Below, piece by piece: positions 25,919-33,942 of a stretch of DNA of 60,231 nt. This DNA comes from Bdellovibrio sp. (GTDB lineage Bacteria; Bdellovibrionota; Bdellovibrionia; Bdellovibrionales; Bdellovibrionaceae). The position numbers were made by a program, and so were the translations under genes. Each line of letters begins with the position of its first letter. The first letter of the stretch is position 1. The DNA lies in NCBI GenBank assembly GCA_013360185.1, contig JABWCO010000002.1, positions 1 to 60,231 of the forward strand. The letters run 5' to 3'. Below the pieces are notes generated by a model. That model searched no databases, was not told where the DNA came from, and saw nothing but the letters and a program-made list of their open reading frames with translations.

Positions 25919-27475
25919 ATGATTAATTGGGATGAGTTTGAACATATACATGTGATTAACAAGCTCAAACATATTCTTAGCGCATGGTGGAACATTGACG
26001 TTGTTTTCACAGACGAACGCGGAACACTTAAAGGCTATGATTCTGAAAAAGTTGTTTTCAGCAATCCTGCGATCGCTGCCCTGGTAAAAAAAGAAGCTGG
26101 TCAGGCAAGTATCGCTGAGCTGGTAACTAAATCATTAGACGATCTTCGCACTTCTCAAAACCGTTTTAGCCTGCGCAAGTGGGACATCGTCGGTTTTGAC
26201 GTAGGCATATTCCCTATCATGATCGACAACGATTGCGTTGGCACCGTCGTTGCCATGGGATTCTTCCGTGATGCGAACTTCACAGCTCGCATGAGTGAAA
26301 TTCGTGAACGCTTGGCTGCTTTCGGAATGTCAGGCGAAGTCATCGAAAAATGCTTGGGCAAATTGAAATTCTTAGACGATCAAGAGCGCACGCACTTTAA
26401 CGAACTTTGTGAACTTGTGGCACAAGAAATCGTGACGTTGCACTTAGAAATTTCTTCGCGCGAAGATCGCATTAAAGAACTTAATAAAGAACTTGGCAAC
26501 CGCTTCAAGTACGACAACATGATCGGCAAATCAAAACCAATGCAATCATTGTATGCTTTGATGGATAAAATCAAAGGTGCTGATTCCACAGTTCTTGTGC
26601 AAGGGGAAAACGGTACTGGTAAAGAGTTGATTGCAAAATCAATCCATTACAACTCTCACCGTAAAGACAAAGCTTTCGTCATTCAGAACTGCTCTGCCTT
26701 CAATGACAATTTATTAGAGTCAGAACTTTTTGGTCACGTAAAGGGCTCGTTCACAGGCGCTTTGAAAGATAAAAAAGGTCTTTTCGAAATGGCTGACAAA
26801 GGTACATTCTTCTTGGATGAGATCGGTGATACCTCACCACAAATGCAAGTGAAACTTCTACGTGTATTACAAGAAGGTACCTTCACTCCGGTGGGTGCAA
26901 CAGAACAAAGAAAAGTGGATGTACGTATCGTTGCGGCGACAAATCGCAACCTTAAAGAAATGGTCGAGCAAGGTACATTCCGTGAGGACTTGTACTATCG
27001 CTTAAACGTTATCAACATCCGCGTCCCACCATTACGTGAAAGAAAAGAAGACATTCCTTTCCTAGTGGACTTCTTCTTAAGCAAAATCCACGATCAACAA
27101 GGTGGACCGAAACGCCAAATCACGAAACGCGCTTTGGAAAAATTGTATGATTATCCATGGCCAGGTAACGTGCGTGAATTGCAAAATGAAATCGAAAGAC
27201 TTTGTGTTCTTTCTGGCGACGAGACAAAACTGATGGCGGAACTTCTTTCACCAAAAGTTTTAGAGGCTGGCGAAAAGAACAAAGTTCAAGGTTCTCGTTT
27301 GCAAGGTAAGCTGAAAGACGCTTTAGAAGATCTAGAACGCGAAATGATTCGCGAAGGTCTGCGCCGTACTGGCTGGAATAAATCTAAACTTGCAAAAGAG
27401 CTGGGCATCAGCCGCGCGGGTTTGATTATGAAAGTTGAAAAATACGGCTTAGATAAGCGTAAACTAGCTCGCTAG
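25919..27475 (+). CDS. Sigma54-dependent transcriptional activator with a small-molecule sensor domain
   Basis: An NtrC-type activator without receiver domain. I start at the ATG at 25919 (518 residues; AAAGGA eight bases upstream) instead of 25859, whose extra 20 residues look non-coding. Residues 1-165 form a sensor of GAF or PocR type (WNIDVVFTDERGTLKGY, GVGTVVAMGFF-like core); family assignment is tentative. A short coiled coil (170-205) leads to the AAA+ domain: Walker A GENGTGKE (about 229-236), the sigma54 loop GSFTGA (Ser in place of the common Ala), Walker B FFLDEIGD, and arginine finger region. The C-terminus is a Fis-type HTH (LAKELGISRAGLIMKV). Its target promoters are unknown. 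Confidence 0.92.
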   Translation: MINWDEFEHIHVINKLKHILSAWWNIDVVFTDERGTLKGYDSEKVVFSNPAIAALVKKEAGQASIAELVTKSLDDLRTSQNRFSLRKWDIVGFDVGIFPIMIDNDCVGTVVAMGFFRDANFTARMSEIRERLAAFGMSGEVIEKCLGKLKFLDDQERTHFNELCELVAQEIVTLHLEISSREDRIKELNKELGNRFKYDNMIGKSKPMQSLYALMDKIKGADSTVLVQGENGTGKELIAKSIHYNSHRKDKAFVIQNCSAFNDNLLESELFGHVKGSFTGALKDKKGLFEMADKGTFFLDEIGDTSPQMQVKLLRVLQEGTFTPVGATEQRKVDVRIVAATNRNLKEMVEQGTFREDLYYRLNVINIRVPPLRERKEDIPFLVDFFLSKIHDQQGGPKRQITKRALEKLYDYPWPGNVRELQNEIERLCVLSGDETKLMAELLSPKVLEAGEKNKVQGSRLQGKLKDALEDLEREMIREGLRRTGWNKSKLAKELGISRAGLIMKVEKYGLDKRKLAR

Positions 27476-27495
27476 TTTTTACTAAATACCAAAAA

Positions 27496-27533
27496 ACAAA
27501 AGGGTCTTCCTGTGTTGGAAGACCCTTTTTTTA
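27496..27533. terminator. Bidirectional terminator after the sigma54 activator
   Basis: AAAAGGGTCTTCC, loop TGTGTT, GGAAGACCCTTTTTTT: a 10-bp GC-rich stem with A and T tracts on both sides, serving the convergent genes ending at 27475 and 27553. Confidence 0.92.
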
Positions 27534-27552
27534 TTCTAAATTCTTAAGGCCA

Positions 27553-27930
27553 CTATTCAACTGATTGGCAGAACACAATAATGCTGTTCACGCCAACACC
27601 CGGACTTGGCAAAATCAATTGGTGTTGTACCGCTTGCAGGCCAAAAACTTGTCCTTTGCTGCTTGAGCCGATCTGTAACTGGTCAGAATAAATACTGATC
27701 ACCGCAACATCATCAGGCTGAACTGCTAACAATAAAGTCACTCCACCAAACTGGGAAAGCTTAACGACATCGATAGCACCATGGGGATCACTGCTTTTTG
27801 GAAGTTCGTAAGTTTGGATAACCTTTTCTTCACCATCGACTGCGATTTCAACATCGCAAACCATTTTGCCGCCAGCCAAAGCTGCTTGTGCAAAAGAAAC
27901 CAAAAACAAAGACAGAATAAGACTTTTCAT
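27553..27930 (-). CDS. Small secreted protein of unknown function
   Basis: A 125-residue protein with a signal peptide cleaved near ALAGG (residue 19-20). The mature part is beta-rich and has two cysteines, near the start (MVCDVEI) and the end (IVFCQSVE), that could form one disulfide closing a small domain. I recognise no family. It is monocistronic, with the upstream 278-base gap shared with the divergent gene at 28209. Confidence 0.75.
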   Translation of the reverse strand: MKSLILSLFLVSFAQAALAGGKMVCDVEIAVDGEEKVIQTYELPKSSDPHGAIDVVKLSQFGGVTLLLAVQPDDVAVISIYSDQLQIGSSSKGQVFGLQAVQHQLILPSPGVGVNSIIVFCQSVE

Positions 27931-28113
27931 AAGTACTCCCCAAGTTGCTCACGGTTTATAAAGGATCCCTGCGCGGGGCAATTCATTTCTGTCTTGGATC
28001 ACTGTGCCACTTTCGGTCCGGGACCCTAAATATTTTACTGGTGTGATCGAAACTTAGCGGGTTTTCAGGACCTCCTTAGCGTGTCCATTTTACCCCTCCC
28101 TAATAAGCTATCT

Positions 28114-28122
28114 TGCTAGAAT
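28114..28122 (+). promoter_or_regulatory. Extended -10 promoter element before the degenerate activator gene
   Basis: TGCTAGAAT is identical to the element before PBP1A at 18357. No good -35 is seen 16-18 bases upstream, consistent with an extended -10 promoter. The leader would be about 80 bases. The rest of the 27931-28208 gap holds a short palindrome (GGTCCGGGACC at about 28015) and no gene that I can see. Confidence 0.4.
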
Positions 28123-28208
28123 TGCTGACGAATGTTCGCACTGACAAATCTTGGCACTAACCTTGAACTGTGTAAGCTCTGTGACTTAGTTTAAGGGGTA
28201 AGTGGTAT

Positions 28209-29078
28209 ATGCAGCAATCGACATTGGATAGCTCTTTCGTGAACCGATTGAGACAAATTCTTTCTAGCCGCTATGGGAAGGGCTTACAGATTCGCCAACT
28301 GATGGATCTGACGGATGTTAAATCAGAGGACGCCTTCACCAAGGGGCGCGATCTGCACATACCATTATGTGTGAATGGGGCTATCTTAGGAACGGCCGTT
28401 ATCCCTTCAGCTGATGACTTGAATAAAGAAAAGCAGCAAGGGGTCACTCAGTTAGTAAGAATGGTCTTAGAGCCCGCTATGTACAAATGGCATCTTGAAC
28501 AAAAAGAAGCCAATTTAATGGAACTAAGCAAAGCCAACTTAACATTGGATAATGTTTTACTTTTCGGCGAAGAGCCTATGCCCACGATAGATGAGATCTT
28601 GTCTGCGGATGATACGGAACTCAACGAAGGTCCAGCTGAAGATCTGATTTCAAATCTAATTCACTTGGAAGGGCGCTCCGAACTGACAAACAAAAAGGTC
28701 GCTTTGCAGCTGCACGAAATCACAGGTCGCTGGGCCTTTGTTCCTTTTAACGATATCAAGGGACAACTGCACTCTTCTCAAGACATTGCAAAAATGGGTG
28801 CCATGACAATTTATATCGAAAACGTGGCAGCACTTAATTCCGCAGAACAAGAACTTCTGATGGATTATATTGGCGAAGATCGTTTTTCAGATGAGCCCTT
28901 GATCATCACGAGCTCCTTCCAAAGTCTTGAAGAGCTCGCAGCAACCTTGCATTCAGATCTTCTGGACGAGGTCTCTGTAAATTGTTTTGAAGTTGATCGC
29001 GCTCCGCTAACGACTCAAGGTTTGCGTGAGGTTTTAGAGCTCTTTTTTATGAAAGAGTCGCCTCTCGACGCCCAATAG
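28209..29078 (+). CDS. Degenerate sigma54-activator-like (AAA+) protein lacking Walker motifs and HTH
   Basis: A 289-residue protein. Residues 1-105 look like a sensor domain (LCVNGAILGTAVIP, then LVRMVLEPAMYKWHLEQKEANL). The second half follows the NtrC AAA+ layout with lost motifs: LIHLEGRSELTNKKVALQLHEITGR aligns by eye with a Walker A helix, WAFVPFND with 'PFVAVNC', AMTIYIENVAALNSAEQELLMDYI with the Walker B 'GTLFLDEI' helix, and IITSSFQSLEELAATLHSDLLDEV with 'AATNRDLEE..REDLYYRL'. The GAFTGA loop and the Fis HTH are absent. This is inference from pattern, not a search. The protein could be a partner or decoy for an intact activator. AAGGGG precedes the ATG. Confidence 0.8.
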   Translation: MQQSTLDSSFVNRLRQILSSRYGKGLQIRQLMDLTDVKSEDAFTKGRDLHIPLCVNGAILGTAVIPSADDLNKEKQQGVTQLVRMVLEPAMYKWHLEQKEANLMELSKANLTLDNVLLFGEEPMPTIDEILSADDTELNEGPAEDLISNLIHLEGRSELTNKKVALQLHEITGRWAFVPFNDIKGQLHSSQDIAKMGAMTIYIENVAALNSAEQELLMDYIGEDRFSDEPLIITSSFQSLEELAATLHSDLLDEVSVNCFEVDRAPLTTQGLREVLELFFMKESPLDAQ

Positions 29079-29121
29079 TTTAATTCTTGTAAATCATTGC
29101 AGTGTCTGTGAGAATTTTCTC

Positions 29122-30141
29122 ATGGTCACTCATGATGATTTTTTAGTTCCATTCCTAAATCGCTCTTTAAACTCAAGCACCTACAAGGTTTTCTCCTTGG
29201 CGGGGGACGCTTCCAATCGTCGCTATTACCGTGTCGTTTTGGATACCCAGTCTTGGGTGTTGATGCGCTGGGAACCATTTAATCCGGACAACTATCCATT
29301 TTTGAGTGTCCTAAATCACTTCGCTAAAAATGGCGTGCAAGTTCCACAAGTTATCGCCATGTCACCTACTGAAGGCCTGGTCCTTTTAGAAGACCTGGGT
29401 GACCTCACTTTAGAACGTAAATTTTGGGAAAGCCAAAATCAAGATGCGGCAATCGAGTTTTATAAAATGGCGGTGGATGAAATAGTTAAAATTCATCACC
29501 CTGCCACTTTAGATAAATCAGAATGCACCGCTTTCAAAGTTAAATTCGATACGGAAAAATTTCTGTGGGAAATGAACTACGGCAAAGACAATCTGATTCA
29601 CGGCATCTTAAACTTCAATTTCAACGAAGCCGTCGCGAAAGAAATGTCGAATATCTTTTTAGATGTTTGCACACGCTTAGATAATGAGCCTAAACGCATT
29701 GCCCATCGCGATTATCACTCTCGCAATTTGATGATCAAACTTGATAAAATGACCGTGATCGACTTTCAAGATGCACGATTGGGACCTATTCAGTATGACC
29801 TTGTCAGTCTTATGCGTGATTCCTATGTCGATATGACTGATGCCATGGCAAAAGATTTGATTGATTATTATTTAGAAAGATCCAAAGAGTATTTGCCCAA
29901 GGATTTTTCGCGAGAACACTTTGATAGGATCTATGAACTTCAGTCTGTCCAGCGCTGTTTTAAAGCTTGTGGCAGTTTCGCAAGTTTCTATCATCAACGC
30001 CAAGATCGTCGTTATCTTAAATATTTGCCGGGAACCCTTCGCCGCGTGATGAAGGCCATCAACGAGTTCCCAGAGTACAAAACTTTCGCTGACGTTCTGA
30101 TCGATTCTGGCGCCTTAGAAAGAAAGTACGAAAACTTATGA
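29122..30141 (+). CDS. amgK: Aminosugar kinase of the AmgK / aminoglycoside-phosphotransferase family
   Basis: A cytoplasmic kinase of 339 residues. AmgK phosphorylates MurNAc or GlcNAc at C1 with ATP, so that MurU can make UDP-MurNAc directly. Visible marks are SLAGDASNRRYYRV (residues 25-38, the AmgK-like N-terminal loop), LVLLEDLGDLTLE (hinge), the catalytic loop HRDYHSRNLMI and the metal-binding IDFQDARLGPIQYDLVSL. Its stop overlaps the start of the MurU-like gene (ATGA), the same arrangement as amgK-murU elsewhere. The exact sugar is not proven by sequence. Confidence 0.82.
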   Translation: MVTHDDFLVPFLNRSLNSSTYKVFSLAGDASNRRYYRVVLDTQSWVLMRWEPFNPDNYPFLSVLNHFAKNGVQVPQVIAMSPTEGLVLLEDLGDLTLERKFWESQNQDAAIEFYKMAVDEIVKIHHPATLDKSECTAFKVKFDTEKFLWEMNYGKDNLIHGILNFNFNEAVAKEMSNIFLDVCTRLDNEPKRIAHRDYHSRNLMIKLDKMTVIDFQDARLGPIQYDLVSLMRDSYVDMTDAMAKDLIDYYLERSKEYLPKDFSREHFDRIYELQSVQRCFKACGSFASFYHQRQDRRYLKYLPGTLRRVMKAINEFPEYKTFADVLIDSGALERKYENL

Positions 30142-31133
30142 ACGTAATGCTTTTGGCGGCGGGTGAAGGCACTCGCCTGCGCCCCTATACCGAAATTCTG
30201 CCAAAGCCTGCGATTCCTTTTTTAACGATTCCCCTCGCTGCCCACGCATTAAGTTTTTTACGGGGCTTTACAATTGATACCTTAGTGGTTAACACCTTTC
30301 ACCTCCCGCACAGAATCCACGAACTTTTCCACACTCTTCCCCATAAAGCGAAGGCTTTACATTTCTCTGATGAAGTCGAGAAAATTTTAGGCAGTGGTGG
30401 TGGCTTAGGAAAAGCCCGAGAACACTTTATCGGTGGCGGTGACTTTCTGATGATGAATGCGGATGAGGTTATCCTTTCAGAAGATGCTGACACATTAAAA
30501 ATCGCCATGGCCAATCATAAAAAGCACAAACCCATCGCGACACTGATGGTGATGGAACATCCTGCTGTCGGAACACAGTTTGGCGGCGTGTGGACTGATG
30601 CGAATGGCAAAGTTTTAGGTTTTGGCAAAACAGCTTTACCTGGAAGCACAAAGGGCTGGCATTTCGTGGGCGCTCAGATTCTTTCTGACCGGGTGTTTAA
30701 GTATATTCCCCTAGAAGGTGAATCTAATATTTTATACGACTCTTTAACCAAAGCTTTGGCTGATGGTGAAACTGTCGAGATTCATCCGTTTAAGGCGACC
30801 TGGTTTGAAACCGGAAATCCAAAAGATTTTTTGCACGCCTCAGAGGAATGTTTTAAATATCTTTTTTCTGCGGAAGATTCTTATCAGAAAAAAACACTTA
30901 TAAAGAATCTAAAAGATTTTTCAGCAAAGCCCGTAAGTTTTGCGAAAACGGATCATGCACAAGTCGTTTACACTGAAGATGCACAAATATCGCCCTCAGC
31001 AAAGCTATCAGGTATCGTTACTGTTGGCTCGGGATGTGTGATTAAAGACGGTGTCGAATTAAAGAATGTCATCGTAGGCAATGGTGCAACCGTTATAGAA
31101 AACACCATTGCCTCGGATAAGATCTTTATCTAA
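30138..31133 (+). CDS. murU: Sugar-1-phosphate nucleotidyltransferase, MurU-like with a beta-helix tail
   Basis: A 331-residue nucleotidyltransferase. The N-terminal 230 residues have the nucleotide-binding signature LAAGEGTRLRPYTEILPKP and the MurU-like region SGGGLGKA. After residue about 265 a left-handed beta-helix of hexapeptide type follows (AQISPSAKLSGIVTVGSGCVIKDGVELKNVIV). Pseudomonas MurU has only the first domain (about 225 residues), so this is either an extended MurU or a related GDP-mannose/glucose-1-P type enzyme. Pairing with the AmgK-like kinase favours the MurNAc-recycling role. Confidence 0.78.
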   Translation: MNVMLLAAGEGTRLRPYTEILPKPAIPFLTIPLAAHALSFLRGFTIDTLVVNTFHLPHRIHELFHTLPHKAKALHFSDEVEKILGSGGGLGKAREHFIGGGDFLMMNADEVILSEDADTLKIAMANHKKHKPIATLMVMEHPAVGTQFGGVWTDANGKVLGFGKTALPGSTKGWHFVGAQILSDRVFKYIPLEGESNILYDSLTKALADGETVEIHPFKATWFETGNPKDFLHASEECFKYLFSAEDSYQKKTLIKNLKDFSAKPVSFAKTDHAQVVYTEDAQISPSAKLSGIVTVGSGCVIKDGVELKNVIVGNGATVIENTIASDKIFI

Positions 31134-31134
31134 G

Positions 31135-32073
31135 TTACTTTTGTAAAAGCAAATCTGATTCATTAAAGAAAGACTCTTGGCTTTCTTTCACTTTATAGCG
31201 GCGATTCATCATCAAGAAGATACTATCTGCAGCGACACCAATCGGTTCACCGTTATAGTTCTTTTGCATACCCGCCAAACTGGATGGATCACGCACGACA
31301 CCAACTGGTGCCGCGGCCGCAGCATAACCACCACCGCTGTCTGATGATGAAGCCGTAGAACTTGCGCCAGAACCTCCACCATCGTCAAAGCCCATAGCTT
31401 CCGTCGATGCACCGATCTTTAGCTTTTCAACTTTTGCAGCGGCCTTCTTTTGAACCGCATCATAAGCAGCCATCGCACCTAAAGCAGCACCGTTAGGCAC
31501 ACCCGCCGCAGCCATTGCTGACTGAGAAGAGAAGTCAGAAGCCTTATATTTTTTGCCATCTGGAGTCTTAATATTCCCTTTGGCATCGACGATATCAGAT
31601 AGCTTTTTTAGGTTACTGCCTAAGGCGCGAACGTTAGGATCAGAGTTCGCCGGGTTGTTTGGATCTTTGATATCAATGTTACTGTAATCGTAAGGATTTT
31701 TACCCAATCCGTCGGTCAGTCCACTCGTGTATCCGGCAGAATCTGCAGCAGAGGCATGTTCTTTACTTTGCGCTAAAGATAAAACTCCCATACCAATCAT
31801 GGCTGCCATCATCGCACAGGCGGCACCAGAGCCAGGGCCACCGGCCACGCAAGGAGGCCTTTGCATCGCTGCCATCGCAAACATCATTCCCGCAGAAATA
31901 ATTTGCTGCGCTTGAGCACCACTGTTCGCACCTTTTGACTTATCGGCAGAATCTTTTACTGAAGTGTTACTTGGAGAGGCCGTACTTTCAACACCTGTCG
32001 AACCCGCATAAAGAACTGCTGGCTGAAGAGCTATTGAAACTGCTACCGAAAATTTGATAATCGAATTTTTCAT
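31135..32073 (-). CDS. Secreted Ala/Gly/Ser-rich protein, third gene of a secreted cluster
   Basis: A 312-residue protein with a signal peptide cleaved near LYAG (residue 23-24). A hydrophobic Ala/Met-rich stretch at about 56-100 (IISAGMMFAMAAMQ, CAMMAAMIGMGVLSLAQ) suggests a membrane-inserting hairpin or interface, with two cysteines. The rest is low-complexity Ala/Ser/Gly with Lys-rich patches, ending in a charged segment. I recognise no family. It lies 10 bases downstream of the Gly-rich gene and likely shares its transcript; convergent with the MurU-like gene one base away. Confidence 0.72.
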   Translation of the reverse strand: MKNSIIKFSVAVSIALQPAVLYAGSTGVESTASPSNTSVKDSADKSKGANSGAQAQQIISAGMMFAMAAMQRPPCVAGGPGSGAACAMMAAMIGMGVLSLAQSKEHASAADSAGYTSGLTDGLGKNPYDYSNIDIKDPNNPANSDPNVRALGSNLKKLSDIVDAKGNIKTPDGKKYKASDFSSQSAMAAAGVPNGAALGAMAAYDAVQKKAAAKVEKLKIGASTEAMGFDDGGGSGASSTASSSDSGGGYAAAAAPVGVVRDPSSLAGMQKNYNGEPIGVAADSIFLMMNRRYKVKESQESFFNESDLLLQK

Positions 32074-32083
32074 GTGTGCTCTC

Positions 32084-33835
32084 CTAGTTATTTAGTAACG
32101 AGTTCTTATTATCACGATAGCGGTCTTTAACTTTTTCGAAATTAGATTTGCCACCTTGGCCTGTAACTTCTTTCGTCCAAGCCTGCTGGCCCGCCATCCC
32201 TTTGTTGGGATCATTGGCGCCACCAGGAAGGTACGATCGATATTTCGAATTCGCAGCAGATGAGCCTCCACCAGAACCCCATCCTCCGCCGCCGCCACCG
32301 GAAGCCCCGCCAAGAATGTTTGCATTCAAACCCTTCTTAGCACCGGCACCACCATCGGCACCGCCACCACTTCCGCCACCGCCGCCACCGATACCGGCAG
32401 AGCCACCTGTTGGAGGTGGAGCACCACTAGCACTCGTTGGATTTCTTTCGCCTTGTTGAATGCCTAAGCTGCTAGTATCTAAACCTGATAGGTCAGATCC
32501 CGCATTTGTGGGTGCGTTTGTTTTATCATTTGCACCAAGACCCGCATAATTATTACCGCCACCTTGGTTCGCTTCAGCCAAACCACTTCCACAACCCGGC
32601 AAACGCGGATTTCTTAAACAAATACAAGCCTGCGAAGTTTCCACTTTACACACACACGCTTCAGTACTGGCAGTCGCCGCCACCTTACAAACATCAGTTT
32701 CTGCCGCTGCAGTTTGCTCATCACACTTATTACCTTGTTTTGCGGAATTCATTAAGGAGAGAATTCCCGAAAGGCCCGAAGTAATCAGCTGAGCGTATTT
32801 TTCAGTACAAAGTGAGGCTTTACCAGCCATCGACTCCGCCACAGCCTTGTTTAGTTCTTTTTCAACCAACCCTGCTAAGCTTGTTAAACCTGCGCGATAG
32901 GATGCTAAAGTCCCCGCACATGCGACTCGAGTAAATTGGTCACTTAAAGAACAATTTGAAGCATCAGTAGCAATAGCTTTTTTTATCGCTTCTAGGCTGC
33001 TTCGTGCACTAACGCACGATAGTCCACAACCAGCTTTCATCGTTCCGCAAGCCGCTGTATAAGCGGTCATTGCACCTTTTGCCAGGTTCATTGCTTTTGC
33101 AAATGTGCTGCAACTATCATTCACTGTCGCGCCACCAACAGTAGAAAGCAAAGTGTTCAAGGTCGTTATACCCGACAAGATATTAGGACTTAGATGTTCC
33201 AAGCATGCACTCGCAGCACTCGTATGCCGAGCTACACATGTTGGTTTGTCTGCAAGATACTTTTGATGAGATGATAAAATAATTTTGAAACTAGGGAAAA
33301 CTCCCCCTTGAGTGACACCCGTAGACTGCAAACTCGCAAGTTTCCCAATCGCTGCATTTATAGCGCCTGAATCCAACTGTTTCCCCATTCCATCAGTGCC
33401 ATCTGCACCACCCCTTGCAGCGGAGCCGCCTGCATTTGCAGCGTCTGCGGAATCATTTGTTCCTTCTCGAGTGGTACTTGCAGCTTGGCGAGCATTAGGA
33501 TCAAAATGAGTGTTCACACCCTCAGCGTTATAGCATTGCCCCGTTGCCTCACAAGTAATCGCTCCACCGCCAGATAGATTTTCTTGGGATGGCTCAGCAG
33601 ATTGCGGCCGTCCTCCCCCTTGTCCTGCTGAACCAGCCGAACCCTGTCTATAAACTGCACTATCATTAAAGCGCTCTTTTGTCCCTGGAGTAAGTTGCAC
33701 GGTATCTGCCGGATGAACAACTCCGCCACCAGCAGATGGATCACCGTATTGAGTTGTCTGAGAATAGGAAACTGCCGGAGCGAAGAGTTGCCCCACAGCA
33801 AAAGCAAATGAATAGATAAAAGCTGATTTTTTCAT
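32084..33835 (-). CDS. Large secreted Gly- and Cys-rich protein, second gene of a secreted cluster
   Basis: A 583-residue protein; I use the ATG at 33835 (track start 33847 is a GTG inside the ribosome-site region GTGGGGA). Signal peptide MKKSAFIYSFAFAVGQLFAPAVSYS, then an N-terminal Gly/Ser/Ala-rich part, a helical central domain with about 20 cysteines (about residues 195-425, e.g. ACGTMKAGCGLSCVSA and ACVCKVETSQACICL), and a C-terminal glycine-rich region with runs like GGGGGSGGGADGG. It could be a disulfide-hardened fibrous surface protein. No family recognised. Confidence 0.75.
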   Translation of the reverse strand: MKKSAFIYSFAFAVGQLFAPAVSYSQTTQYGDPSAGGGVVHPADTVQLTPGTKERFNDSAVYRQGSAGSAGQGGGRPQSAEPSQENLSGGGAITCEATGQCYNAEGVNTHFDPNARQAASTTREGTNDSADAANAGGSAARGGADGTDGMGKQLDSGAINAAIGKLASLQSTGVTQGGVFPSFKIILSSHQKYLADKPTCVARHTSAASACLEHLSPNILSGITTLNTLLSTVGGATVNDSCSTFAKAMNLAKGAMTAYTAACGTMKAGCGLSCVSARSSLEAIKKAIATDASNCSLSDQFTRVACAGTLASYRAGLTSLAGLVEKELNKAVAESMAGKASLCTEKYAQLITSGLSGILSLMNSAKQGNKCDEQTAAAETDVCKVAATASTEACVCKVETSQACICLRNPRLPGCGSGLAEANQGGGNNYAGLGANDKTNAPTNAGSDLSGLDTSSLGIQQGERNPTSASGAPPPTGGSAGIGGGGGGSGGGADGGAGAKKGLNANILGGASGGGGGGWGSGGGSSAANSKYRSYLPGGANDPNKGMAGQQAWTKEVTGQGGKSNFEKVKDRYRDNKNSLLNN

Positions 33836-33910
33836 AGCATTCCCCACCTGTATTCTTTTCGGACAAAGGTCGAGAAATCTTAAGTAAGTTTTAGGATTAT
33901 GTGCTAGTCA

Positions 33911-33923
33911 TCTCAGATTGAGA
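33911..33923. promoter_or_regulatory. Palindrome TCTCA-GAT-TGAGA upstream of the Cys/Gly-rich gene
   Basis: A perfect 5-bp inverted repeat in the 107-base gap between the TadG-like gene and the Cys/Gly-rich gene. It matches 16686-16698 with nearly the same flanks. A possible operator; the evidence is only the repeat. Confidence 0.25.
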
Positions 33924-33942
33924 CAAAAAAATAATGAAACTC

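Noticed and set aside
32084-32460. Plus-strand Pro-rich ORF (32148-32459)
   Set aside because: It is the antisense reading of glycine codons in the Gly-rich secreted protein.
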